NCBI GenBank assembly: GCA_023392615.1
Contig: JAEVYT010000017.1
Location: 310,001 to 374,000, forward strand
Source: Bacillota bacterium
GTDB lineage: Bacteria; Bacillota; Clostridia; Lachnospirales; Lachnospiraceae
Length of the DNA: 64,000 nucleotides
Reading direction: 5' to 3'
A program made the position numbers and the translations under genes. Within the stretch, counting starts at the first letter, position 1. Each line of letters starts with the position of its first letter. The notes under the pieces are model-generated. The model did not search any database. It was not told the DNA's origin and saw only the letters and a program-made list of their open reading frames with translations. Below, in pieces: positions 34,357 to 43,010 of the stretch.

Positions 34357-35729
34357 CTCATTTCCTCCTGTTCACTGCGTTTAATTGGAAATACGATGAT
34401 TACTTTGAATTTTTCATCCTTTTTTATGGTTTCAAATCTTCCGTTCATCTGTTCCACTATTTTTTTGCAGGTTTTTAGTCCGATATTGGTGCTATCGGTG
34501 AGCTCGCTGTCTTTTTTAATTCCGTTTGACATCGATATAATTAATTCACTGTGGTCGATGGTTCCGCTAATGACTACAGGACTTTTGATTGATGCATATT
34601 TTATGATATTTGAAAACAGATTGCCGAATAAACGTTTTAAATATAGGATGTCTACAGTGATAATACAGGATTCTTCTACAAATTCGGAGTGTACATCGAA
34701 ACCGATATTTGTTAACTCAAAGATATGCTCCCCAAGTAATTGTTCAAATAGAATTTGAACATCGAAGGTGTTCATCTCCATAGCGATAGTTTCCTTACCA
34801 AATACAAGGAAGTATTGAAATAGTTTATCGGATAAATCCTTAAGCTGAATGGATTTTTCCTTACAATTTTTTATATATTTATCAAACTGCTCTGAAGAGT
34901 GGTAATTCTTAGCGTCCAATATCTCAAGATAGCCAATTAATGAAGTTAATGGTGTTCTTATATCGTGAGACATCGATGTAATTAATTCGCTATTTGCATC
35001 CCAAGCATCTTTTTCACTTTTGTGTCTGGCAATGATAGAGTTACGCATATTGTTCGCATTTTTACCTAGTAATGAAATCTCATCATTACCGGTATAGTGA
35101 ATTACATGTTCTAAGTTACCGTTCTCTATTAAGGAGACTTCCTTAGATAAATGAACAATACGGCGAATAAGATAGCGATTGTACAACATCAATATTATAA
35201 ATAAGCTGAGAAAAAAAACTCCATAGGATAGTGTTGTTACAACGTGATACCATTTTGTTTCAGAGGAGTCTGTGAAGGACACAGCATACGATTTATCACT
35301 GAACTTGATATGACAAACTGAACGTTCCAGCTTTATATTGATTTTGACTTTATTATGTGTCGCTTTACCTATCGAAGGGGATTTACTTTGAAGACCTGAT
35401 TCAGGAAAATCATGGTCAGGAAACTTATCACTCCAAAAACCAGATTCATAGACAATCTCGCCCCCAGAAAAAACAACCAGATAGACAAATTGCTGATTTT
35501 TTACCCATCTTGATATTTCTTTCACATCCTTAATAGATATATTTCGATCGGTTACATATGATTGAAAGGAAGTTTGATAGTTATTCAATCTTTTTGTTAC
35601 ACTTACTTTATCCAGATAATTTTTTGTAATTATAAAATCGCCAAAGGATTGCGAAAGCAGAAACATTCCTAAACTGATTATTATACCGATTGCTATTACA
35701 AACATTTGCTTGTATCTTAGTGAAAACAT
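34353..35729 (-). CDS. Sensor histidine kinase, system 2
   Basis: A 458-residue kinase: TM1 (about 8-28), an extracytoplasmic domain of about 130 residues, TM2 (about 163-185), HAMP, HisKA with His255 in SMSHDIRTPLTSL, and HATPase_c with NLFSNIIKYA. It resembles VanS-type kinases by domain order. The G box is weakly conserved (STNIGLKTCKKI). It lies four bases from the regulator gene and overlaps the adenylation gene, so it probably senses envelope stress or charge and controls system 2. Confidence 0.85.
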   Translation of the reverse strand: MFSLRYKQMFVIAIGIIISLGMFLLSQSFGDFIITKNYLDKVSVTKRLNNYQTSFQSYVTDRNISIKDVKEISRWVKNQQFVYLVVFSGGEIVYESGFWSDKFPDHDFPESGLQSKSPSIGKATHNKVKINIKLERSVCHIKFSDKSYAVSFTDSSETKWYHVVTTLSYGVFFLSLFIILMLYNRYLIRRIVHLSKEVSLIENGNLEHVIHYTGNDEISLLGKNANNMRNSIIARHKSEKDAWDANSELITSMSHDIRTPLTSLIGYLEILDAKNYHSSEQFDKYIKNCKEKSIQLKDLSDKLFQYFLVFGKETIAMEMNTFDVQILFEQLLGEHIFELTNIGFDVHSEFVEESCIITVDILYLKRLFGNLFSNIIKYASIKSPVVISGTIDHSELIISMSNGIKKDSELTDSTNIGLKTCKKIVEQMNGRFETIKKDEKFKVIIVFPIKRSEQEEMR

Positions 35730-35732
35730 ACT

Positions 35733-36446
35733 TTATACCTCATCAATTTGATATCCTTTTCCCCAAATTGTACGAATGATAGTGGGGTTATTATAATCAA
35801 GTTCTAATTTTTTACGTAAGTTTAAAATATGCACCATGATAGTGTTATGAGAGTTCGGAAGGAACTTTTCATTCCATACTCCTTCGTAAATAGTGCGAGC
35901 ATCATTTGCTTTCCCTTTATTACGTATAAGGTACATCAAAACTTGATATTCAGTATCAGTGAGTTCGATTTTTTGGGTTTCACGAAAGACCAGTCGATTT
36001 ACGGTGTCGATTAAAATATCCTGAAGACGTAATTCGCTAGAATGTATCTTTAATTCTTCCTTCCCTTTGTATACCACATAACGTCTTAACAGAGACTGTA
36101 CCTTCATTATTAACTCTGCCTGTGAAAAGGGTTTAACCAAATAATCGTCACCACCATTATTATAAGCTGCTGCTTTATCCGTTACCTTTGATTTTGCTGT
36201 TAAGAACAGGATAGGAGCGGAGGTGATCGTTCGTAATTCATTACAAGCATCAATTCCAGATAATATAGGCATCATGATGTCCAGAATGATAAGGTCAATG
36301 TCGGGATACTTCTTAACAGCATCAATTGCTTTCTTGCCGTTAACTGCTTCTAGTACAGCATATCCTTTATTCTCAAGCTGGATTCGGAGAACTTCTCTTA
36401 TATTCACATCGTCATCTACTACTAAAATCTGTTGTATTGAATCCAT
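35733..36446 (-). CDS. OmpR/VanR-family response regulator, system 2
   Basis: A 237-residue regulator with receiver Asp56 in LIILDIMMP, FLTAK, VKPFS and a C-terminal winged helix (TDTEYQVLMYLIRNKGKAND, HNTIMVHILNLRKKLE). First gene of the - strand operon. The ATG at 36446 follows GAAAGG; upstream ATGs at 36476, 36473 and 36464 precede that site. A promoter with a 14-bp palindrome upstream is shared with the divergent sulfate operon region. Confidence 0.85.
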   Translation of the reverse strand: MDSIQQILVVDDDVNIREVLRIQLENKGYAVLEAVNGKKAIDAVKKYPDIDLIILDIMMPILSGIDACNELRTITSAPILFLTAKSKVTDKAAAYNNGGDDYLVKPFSQAELIMKVQSLLRRYVVYKGKEELKIHSSELRLQDILIDTVNRLVFRETQKIELTDTEYQVLMYLIRNKGKANDARTIYEGVWNEKFLPNSHNTIMVHILNLRKKLELDYNNPTIIRTIWGKGYQIDEV

Positions 36447-36490
36447 AAAAGACCAACCTTTCATTATATTCATCATGTTCCAATAGCATG

Positions 36491-36518
36491 ATTATATCAC
36501 TTAAATTTGGAAAAACAA
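36491..36518 (-). promoter_or_regulatory. Promoter of the system 2 operon
   Basis: On the - strand TTGTTT (36518-36513), a 16-bp spacer and TATAAT (36496-36491), about 45 bp before the chosen regulator start. Confidence 0.55.
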
Positions 36519-36533
36519 TGAAATTACTATTAA

Positions 36534-36547
36534 TTAAGAATTCTTAA
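36534..36547. promoter_or_regulatory. 14-bp palindrome between divergent operons
   Basis: TTAAGAATTCTTAA (36534-36547) is a perfect palindrome between the - strand two-component promoter and the + strand sulfate promoter. It is a candidate operator for either. Confidence 0.45.
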
Positions 36548-36579
36548 GAACTTATATAAATATAATCATATTAAACCTA

Positions 36580-36608
36580 TTGACAAAGTATGGAATAATG
36601 AGTATAAT
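36580..36608 (+). promoter_or_regulatory. Consensus sigma-A promoter of the sulfate operon
   Basis: TTGACA (36580-36585), a 17-bp spacer and TATAAT (36603-36608): perfect hexamers and spacing. Confidence 0.85.
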
Positions 36609-36835
36609 CACTCTAACAAAACATATATAATATATATGGATTATATGCGAGGGCGAATTATGGAGAGAGATAATGAGATTATATTGCTATTCTACATAAA
36701 GAACGGAATACGATGTTGATCTACAATTTTTGATTGATATGGATGGCGATAGAGAAATAAATAAAATAAATGATTTTTCTATCTTAACAGATATAAGGGA
36801 GTATTGCGCAAGGGTATGCAATAGGAAGGAGTTTT
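36609..36835 (+). other. Long 5' leader of the sulfate operon with a possible 19-residue ORF
   Basis: About 220 bases separate the promoter from the binding-protein start. The leader holds a small ORF (36660-36719, AGGG upstream) whose peptide ends in Arg-Cys before TGA. No riboswitch I know and no T-run hairpin is evident. A cysteine-responsive leader is conceivable but unsupported. Confidence 0.3.
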
Positions 36836-37879
36836 ATGAGTATAAAGAAATTCTTATCAGTAGGTTTAGTAACGATATTAATAGGGGGACTCCTCGTGGG
36901 TTGTGGAGAGAAGAAGGAGAGCGAAACCTCCGGGAAGCCGAAGTCAATTGAGATAACAAATGTATCCTATGATCCTACCAGAGAACTTTATGAAGCATAT
37001 AATAAGGAGTTTGCAAAGCATTGGGAGCAAAAGACCGGTCAAAAAGTAACCGTAACACAGTCGCATGGTGGTTCCGGCAAGCAAGCTCGATCCGTAATTG
37101 AAGGAAATGAAGCAGATGTTGTAACGCTGGCACTAGGATACGATATCACAGCTATTGAGGAAGCTGGACTAATTGATAAAGGATGGGAAAGTGAGTTTGA
37201 AAATAACAGTGCTCCTTATACTTCAACCATTGTATTCTTAGTTCGTAAGGGGAACCCAAAACAGATTAAGGATTGGGGTGATTTGGTTAAAGATGGTGTT
37301 CAGGTTATCACCCCGAACCCGAAGACCTCCGGTGGAGCTAGATGGAACTACTTGGCTGCATGGGCGTATGCAGATAAATTATATAATCATGATGAAGCAA
37401 AAGTGAAGGAGTTTATCAAGAAGTTATATCAGAATGTATTGGTACTCGATTCCGGAGCAAGAGGTTCGACTACAACCTTTGTTGAGAACGGTCAGGGTGA
37501 TGTATTAATCGCTTGGGAAAATGAGGCGTACTTATCAATCAAAGAAAACCCGGATAAATATGAGATTATTACACCGTCCCTTAGCATTTTGGCAGAGCCA
37601 CCCGTAGCGATTGTTGACAAAGTGGTAGATAAGCGAGGTTCTAGAGAAGTAGCAACGGAATATCTAAAATATCTTTACAGCGATGCGGCTCAAAAAATTG
37701 CCGGAGAAAATTATTATAGACCAAGCAATCCTAAGATTTTAGCAGAATTCAGCAAACAGTTTAATACCAATTTAGAGCTTGTAACGATTCGAGATAATAT
37801 ATTTGGTGGTTGGGATAAGGCACAGGAGAAGCATTTTAATGATGGTGGCATCTTTGACCAGATCTATACTGGGAAGTAA
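36836..37879 (+). CDS. Sulfate/thiosulfate-binding lipoprotein
   Basis: A 347-residue precursor with a lipoprotein signal (lipobox LVGC, Cys at about residue 23) and a periplasmic-binding type II domain of the Sbp/CysP family: TNVSYDPTRELYEAYN, TVTQSHGGSGKQARSV, VVTLALGYDI, NPKTSGGARWNYLAAW and FGGWDKAQEKHFNDGG near the end. It catches sulfate or thiosulfate outside and delivers it to CysT/CysW. The length fits the family. RBS: GGAAGGAG. First gene of a transporter operon. Confidence 0.9.
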   Translation: MSIKKFLSVGLVTILIGGLLVGCGEKKESETSGKPKSIEITNVSYDPTRELYEAYNKEFAKHWEQKTGQKVTVTQSHGGSGKQARSVIEGNEADVVTLALGYDITAIEEAGLIDKGWESEFENNSAPYTSTIVFLVRKGNPKQIKDWGDLVKDGVQVITPNPKTSGGARWNYLAAWAYADKLYNHDEAKVKEFIKKLYQNVLVLDSGARGSTTTFVENGQGDVLIAWENEAYLSIKENPDKYEIITPSLSILAEPPVAIVDKVVDKRGSREVATEYLKYLYSDAAQKIAGENYYRPSNPKILAEFSKQFNTNLELVTIRDNIFGGWDKAQEKHFNDGGIFDQIYTGK

Positions 37880-37977
37880 TTACTCATCAAAGTTATTTCA
37901 GACAATAACATAAATCTCAGAATAGGGATTAACAATTATTATATTAAATAAAAACTAATATATGGAGGCATTGAAAC

Positions 37978-38808
37978 ATGAAGTGGAGTAAAAGAAGGCA
38001 GGTAATTCCGGGCTTTGGTATATCGATGGGAGTAACGATTACCTTACTTAGTTTAGTCGTATTAATACCGATGGCATCACTGGTTCTCAATGCCTCTACT
38101 ATGGGCGTACATACATTTATCGATACAGTAACGGATAAACGAGTTGTAAATGGATATTTAGTCAGCTTTTCTTGTGCTTTGATTGCAGCGGTAATCAATG
38201 CGGTATTTGGGGTGATTATAGCCTGGGTATTAGTTCGTTATGATTTTCCGTTTAAAAGATTTATAGATGGACTGATTGAATTACCTTTTGCAATTCCGAC
38301 CGCGGTAGCGGGTATTGCATTGACTACATTATATTCAAATAAGGGTATGATTGGAGGACCGCTCGGAGTTTTGGGAATAAAGGTATCCTATACCAAGTTG
38401 GGTATTATTATCGCCATGATCTTTATCGGTATTCCTTTTATCGTCAGAACTATTCAGCCGGTGCTTGAGGATTTAGATCCTCAGTATGAGGAAGCCGGTA
38501 ATGTACTAGGAGCAAGTAAGGCCTATATCTTTTTCAAAATAGTATTTCCTGAAATTAGACCTGCATTATTAACCGGCTTTGGGCTGGCTTTTGCCAGGGC
38601 GGTCGGTGAATACGGAAGTGTTGTTTTTATAGCAGGTAACATCCCATTTAAAACAGAGATTGCACCGTTGTTGATTATGAGTAAACTAGAACAGTTTAAT
38701 TACAACGGAGCAAACGCAATTGCATTAGTAATGTTAGCGGTATCCTTTGTGATATTATTTGCAATTAATTCAGTTCAAGTATATGCCAACCGATTTACAA
38801 AGGAATAG
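37978..38808 (+). CDS. cysT: Sulfate ABC transporter permease CysT
   Basis: A 276-residue permease with six membrane segments. The EAA loop that docks on the ATPase reads YEEAGNVLGASKAYIFFKIVFPEIRPAL. It begins after GGAGG about 100 bp downstream of the binding-protein gene. The C-terminal FARAVGEYGSVVFIAGNIPFKTEIAPLLI is typical of CysT. It pairs with CysW. Confidence 0.9.
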   Translation: MKWSKRRQVIPGFGISMGVTITLLSLVVLIPMASLVLNASTMGVHTFIDTVTDKRVVNGYLVSFSCALIAAVINAVFGVIIAWVLVRYDFPFKRFIDGLIELPFAIPTAVAGIALTTLYSNKGMIGGPLGVLGIKVSYTKLGIIIAMIFIGIPFIVRTIQPVLEDLDPQYEEAGNVLGASKAYIFFKIVFPEIRPALLTGFGLAFARAVGEYGSVVFIAGNIPFKTEIAPLLIMSKLEQFNYNGANAIALVMLAVSFVILFAINSVQVYANRFTKE

Positions 38809-38824
38809 AGAGGGGGAAAAAGAT

Positions 38825-39664
38825 TTGGCGAAGAATAATCAGAAAACATCAAAATTAGTCCCAAGACTATTAATTATGATTACAGCACTATTCCTTTTTG
38901 TTATGTTGGTGATGCCGTTGATCGTAGTAGTAACTGAAGCATTGAGTAAAGGATTTAAGTTATATCAGCAGTCTATATCAGACCCATACACGATGAAGGC
39001 ACTACTACTTACCCTTCAAGCTACTGCTGCAGCGATTATTATAAATACAATATTCGGTTTATTTGCAGCATGGACGATTACTAAGTATCATTTTAAAAGA
39101 AAGAAACTATTAACTACTTTAATTGATATTCCATTCGCGATCTCACCGATCATCGCAGGTCTTATCTTTATTCTTACCTTTGGTAGAATTGGCTGGGCAC
39201 ATGGCATTCTAGAAGCACTGGATATCAAAATCGTGTTTGCCGTTCCCGGGATTATTCTTGGCACAATATTCGTTACCTTTCCCTTCATTTCTAGAGAGAT
39301 TATTCCTGTGTTGAATGCACAGGGGAGTGATCAAGAGGAGGCAGCTGCGATTATGGGAGCCAGTGCATTTCATATCTTCCGTAAAATCACATTTCCTCAG
39401 ATAAAATGGGCATTCTTATATGGCATAGTGCTTTGTACCGCCCGAGCAATGGGTGAGTTTGGTGCGGTTTCCGTATTATCCGGTCATCTTAGGGGTAAGA
39501 CGATAACGCTTCCGTTACAGGTGGAGATTTTATTCAGTGAATTCAATTTTACCGCTGCATTCGCAGTATCCTCCCTACTTGTTATCTTAGCAGTGATTAT
39601 CTTAATTATAAGAAATATTCTGGAATACAAAATGAAAAAGGCAGGTGTTAAGGAATGTATGTAG
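38825..39664 (+). CDS. cysW: Sulfate ABC transporter permease CysW
   Basis: A 279-residue permease, start TTG at 38825 behind GAGAGGGGG; a frame from ATG 38759 would run inside cysT without a ribosome binding site. Six membrane segments, EAA loop QEEAAAIMGASAFHIFRKITFPQIKW, and ARAMGEFGAVSVLSGHLRGKT, diagnostic for CysW. It overlaps cysA by 10 bp. Confidence 0.9.
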   Translation: MAKNNQKTSKLVPRLLIMITALFLFVMLVMPLIVVVTEALSKGFKLYQQSISDPYTMKALLLTLQATAAAIIINTIFGLFAAWTITKYHFKRKKLLTTLIDIPFAISPIIAGLIFILTFGRIGWAHGILEALDIKIVFAVPGIILGTIFVTFPFISREIIPVLNAQGSDQEEAAAIMGASAFHIFRKITFPQIKWAFLYGIVLCTARAMGEFGAVSVLSGHLRGKTITLPLQVEILFSEFNFTAAFAVSSLLVILAVIILIIRNILEYKMKKAGVKECM

Positions 39665-40716
39665 AATTGAAAAATATTAATAAATCCTTTGGTAATTTTA
39701 AGGCTTCGAATAATATTAATTTTACAATTGAACAAGGGAAATTAATCGGATTACTTGGTCCTAGCGGTAGTGGAAAGACAACAATACTTCGTATGTTGGC
39801 AGGACTTGAGCAACCCGATTCCGGAGATATCTTTATTAATGGAATCAGAGTCAATGATATGCCACCATCGAAGAGAGGAATTGGTTTTGTATTTCAGAAT
39901 TATGCGCTGTTTCGCTATATGAATGTCTTTGATAACATTGCTTTCGGACTAGAGCTTCAAAAGAAAAATAAGAAAGAATGTAAAGAACGGGTAAATGAAC
40001 TCCTTCAATTAATCGGCTTGGAGGGGATGGGACATCGATATCCCCATCAATTATCCGGTGGTCAAAAACAAAGAGTAGCATTCGCCAGAGCATTAGCGCC
40101 AAATCCTCAATTGTTATTACTGGATGAACCCTTTGCCGCAATTGATGCAAAAGTAAGACAGGAGCTTAGAAGCTGGTTGAAGGATACGATTAATAAAGTT
40201 GGAATTACCAGCATCTTTGTTACACACGACCAGGATGAAGCAATTGAAGTGGCTGATGAAATCATCATAACCAATCATGGTGAGATTGAGCAGATCGGTA
40301 CACCGGTTGAGATATATCGAAACCCCTCTACACTCTTTGTAGCAGAGTTTGTAGGTCAATCCTCCTTACTTGAGGGATATGAGAGATTGAAGGGTTTTGA
40401 ACGGGTAGAGAATATCTCAAAAGCAGTAATCAGGCCGGAATTTATAAAGATCACAAAGAAAGAAGAGACACTGCTTTACCCAAAATCGGTTGAAGAAGGA
40501 ACCGTAGTGGATCTGTCATTTCGCGGAAGTTATACAGAAGTGAAGGTAAAGGTGAAGGATTTTGTTCTTACCGCTACAAGGTCACTGGAGGAAACGCCGG
40601 TGAGTGTAGGAGAGAAAATTGATGTATTAATTTATCGCTTATTTGTATACGGTGAGAAAACCCACAGTGTGTTGGAGAATAATTCAATCGAAGATAAAAA
40701 TCCGATCTTTCTATAA
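39655..40716 (+). CDS. cysA: Sulfate ABC transporter ATP-binding protein CysA
   Basis: A 353-residue ATPase: Walker A GPSGSGKTT (about residue 35), Q-loop FQNYALF, signature LSGGQKQRVAFARAL, Walker B LLLLDEPFAAID, and a C-terminal TOBE-like regulatory region (VVDLSFRGSYTEVKVKV). It powers sulfate uptake through CysTW. It overlaps cysW and ends the transporter block; the reductase genes follow after 158 bp that hold two tandem repeats. Confidence 0.9.
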   Translation: MYVELKNINKSFGNFKASNNINFTIEQGKLIGLLGPSGSGKTTILRMLAGLEQPDSGDIFINGIRVNDMPPSKRGIGFVFQNYALFRYMNVFDNIAFGLELQKKNKKECKERVNELLQLIGLEGMGHRYPHQLSGGQKQRVAFARALAPNPQLLLLDEPFAAIDAKVRQELRSWLKDTINKVGITSIFVTHDQDEAIEVADEIIITNHGEIEQIGTPVEIYRNPSTLFVAEFVGQSSLLEGYERLKGFERVENISKAVIRPEFIKITKKEETLLYPKSVEEGTVVDLSFRGSYTEVKVKVKDFVLTATRSLEETPVSVGEKIDVLIYRLFVYGEKTHSVLENNSIEDKNPIFL

Positions 40717-40789
40717 GTTTGTACAAGTAAAATTATTAAGGCATAGAAAGTTTCGATCTTCTAGGCTCATAGCTCAATAAATAAATTTA

Positions 40790-40841
40790 TCGGGAAAATG
40801 AATAGATATATTGACTCGGAAAAATGACTAGATACAGTGAG
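40790..40841 (+). repeat. Two 26-bp direct repeats before the APS reductase gene
   Basis: Units 40790-40815 and 40816-40841 match at about 21 of 26 positions (TCGGGAAAATGAATAGATA vs TCGGAAAAATGACTAGATA at their starts). They lie 35-85 bp upstream of the reductase start, suitable for regulator binding. Confidence 0.55.
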
Positions 40842-40874
40842 TTGGTAGGATGAGATTTTTATTATGGAGGTAAC

Positions 40875-42578
40875 ATGAAGAAACAAGTACAAGTGAAGCA
40901 ACTAAAAACTGACATTTTAATCATCGGAGGAGGAACCGCCGGTTGCTATGCTGCATTAACAATCAGAGAGCATTCAAAGGCCTCTGTTCTCATAGCGGAA
41001 AAGGCAAACATTAAACGCAGCGGCTGTCTTGCAGCCGGAGTGAATGCGATTAATGCTTATATCGTAAAGGGCAGGACACCACAGGATTATGTGGATTATG
41101 CGAAAAAAGATGCAGATCAAATCGTGAGAGAGGATTTACTGCTTACGATGAGCGAAGGCTTAAACCGTGTGACAAAGAAGCTAGAGGATTTAGGGCTCGT
41201 AATTCTTAAGAATGAGCATGGGGAGTATGTAGCAAGAGGAAATCGAAATATAAAGATTAATGGAGAAAACATAAAGCCTATTCTGGCTGATGCGGTATAC
41301 AATCTAGAAGATGTGAGTGTTCTCAATTATGTAAATGTGATTGATTATATCGTTAAGGATAATAGAATACTGGGTGCATATGCCATCAGCATAGAGGATG
41401 AGACGTTATATGAAATTCGGGCAAAAAAGGTAATCTGTGCTACCGGAGGAGCTTCCGGGTTATATAAACCCAATAATCCTGGTTTTTCCAGACATAAGAT
41501 GTGGTATCCTCCTTTCAACACCGGAGCTGGATATGCGATGGGCATTCGAGCCGGCGCAGAGATGACCACCTTTGAGATGAGATTTATTGCACTTAGGTGT
41601 AAGGATACCATCGCACCTACCGGAACTATCGCTCAGGGTGTTGGAGCAAAACAGGTAAATTCGTTAGGAGAAGTCTATGAGACCAAATACGGGATTACTA
41701 CTTCTGAACGAGTATACGGAACGGTAAAGGAGAATCAAGAAGGCAGAGGACCTTGTTATCTACGAACAGAGGGAATCACTCCATTACAAGACGAAGAATT
41801 AAAGAAGGCTTATCTTAATATGGCACCGAGTCAGACATTAAAATGGATCGAGTCAGGTAAAAATCCAAGCCAGCAGAATGTTGAGATTGAAGGAACAGAG
41901 CCATACATCGTCGGCGGTCACACAGCAAGCGGTTATTGGGTGGATACAAATAGACGAACCACAATAGAAGGACTCTATGCGGCAGGAGATGTGGCAGGAG
42001 GGTGTCCGCAAAAATATGTTACCGGAGCGCTGGTAGAAGGTGAAATTGCAGCGTTGGCAGCTGTGAAGGATCTAAGTGTATCAGAAAACATAGAATATGT
42101 GGCAAAGTTAGAGAGAGATTTATTAACGAAAGTCGCACAGGAGGAAGTAGAAGGAATCCTTAACTATGAGAATCCAATCTACACAACTGCTCAACTTGAG
42201 GAAGCAATGCAAAAAGTAATGGATACATATGCAGGTGGGATCGGTAATAATTATCAGTTTAATGAGAAACAGCTAGCGATAGCAGATGAGAAGATTGATC
42301 AAATTATTAACTTGAGCAAACATCTACAAGCACAGGATATGCATGAATTAATGTTCGTATATGAGCTTAGGGAACGACTGGTAATATGTAAATCTGTAAT
42401 AGCACATCTTAGGGCAAGAAAGGAAACCAGATGGCACAGCTTTGCAGAGAATCTGGACTATCCGAATAAGAGTGATGAATGGTTGAAATATGTGAATTCA
42501 AGATTCGTGGACGGAGAGATTAAGATAATATTCAGAGACTTGGTAGAACAGGGGGTACAGTATGAGCATAGCAATTAA
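40875..42578 (+). CDS. AprA-like adenylylsulfate reductase alpha subunit (FAD)
   Basis: A 567-residue flavoprotein of the fumarate reductase/AprA family: FAD site DILIIGGGTAGCYAAL (about residues 14-29), KANIKRSGCLAAGVNAINAY, GGHTASGYWVDTNRRTTIEGLYAAGDVAGG and the C-terminal helical domain. With the ferredoxin-like protein encoded next (17-bp overlap) it should reduce APS to sulfite and AMP. Gene context (sulfate uptake, CysDN) indicates assimilation rather than respiration; dissimilatory AprA is longer (about 650). Other fumarate-reductase-type flavoproteins are less likely because of this context. Confidence 0.8.
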   Translation: MKKQVQVKQLKTDILIIGGGTAGCYAALTIREHSKASVLIAEKANIKRSGCLAAGVNAINAYIVKGRTPQDYVDYAKKDADQIVREDLLLTMSEGLNRVTKKLEDLGLVILKNEHGEYVARGNRNIKINGENIKPILADAVYNLEDVSVLNYVNVIDYIVKDNRILGAYAISIEDETLYEIRAKKVICATGGASGLYKPNNPGFSRHKMWYPPFNTGAGYAMGIRAGAEMTTFEMRFIALRCKDTIAPTGTIAQGVGAKQVNSLGEVYETKYGITTSERVYGTVKENQEGRGPCYLRTEGITPLQDEELKKAYLNMAPSQTLKWIESGKNPSQQNVEIEGTEPYIVGGHTASGYWVDTNRRTTIEGLYAAGDVAGGCPQKYVTGALVEGEIAALAAVKDLSVSENIEYVAKLERDLLTKVAQEEVEGILNYENPIYTTAQLEEAMQKVMDTYAGGIGNNYQFNEKQLAIADEKIDQIINLSKHLQAQDMHELMFVYELRERLVICKSVIAHLRARKETRWHSFAENLDYPNKSDEWLKYVNSRFVDGEIKIIFRDLVEQGVQYEHSN

Positions 42579-42873
42579 GAAAAACACCTGTATCGGCTGT
42601 AAGAAATGCGTGGATGTATGTCCCGGAAGCCTAATTAAAATGGAGGAGAAAAAGGCTTTTATCAAATATCCACAAGATTGTTGGGGATGTTCCTCCTGTA
42701 TCAAAGAATGCCCGGTACAAGCAATCTCTCTCTATCTCGGAGCGGATATCGGTGGAGTAGGTAGTAAATTAACGGTTGTAACCGAAGGAGCTATCGTCCA
42801 TTGGAATATTGAGAAAAGCAATGGAGTAACTGAAGTGATTGATGTAAACCGTAAGGATTCGAATCAATACTAA
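42562..42873 (+). CDS. AprB-like 2[4Fe-4S] ferredoxin subunit
   Basis: A 103-residue protein with two cluster motifs, CIGCKKCVDVCP and CWGCSSCIKECP, about 28 residues apart, then a short tail. It is shorter than dissimilatory AprB (about 150) and is probably the electron-transfer subunit for the flavoprotein encoded just upstream, with overlapping genes. It ends the unit before a 137-bp gap to cysD. Confidence 0.85.
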   Translation: MSIAIKKNTCIGCKKCVDVCPGSLIKMEEKKAFIKYPQDCWGCSSCIKECPVQAISLYLGADIGGVGSKLTVVTEGAIVHWNIEKSNGVTEVIDVNRKDSNQY

Positions 42874-43010
42874 CGGCTGTGTTTATGGATTGTAAAAATA
42901 ATATATTAATCAACAAAATTGGAAAGCATGAAAAATAACTGAAAATGCAATATCAAAAAAGGTTTTAAGTAATTAGATAATATGTAAATTATTAATAGGA
43001 GGACATGCGA

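Noticed and set aside
36730..36951. Open frame overlapping the start of the sulfate-binding protein gene
   Set aside because: No ribosome binding site, and it runs into the signal peptide region of a well-supported gene in another frame.
40790..40841. CRISPR array at the direct repeats (also at 5365-5425 and 60031-60072)
   Set aside because: The repeats are adjacent without spacers, only two or three copies, and no cas genes are present.
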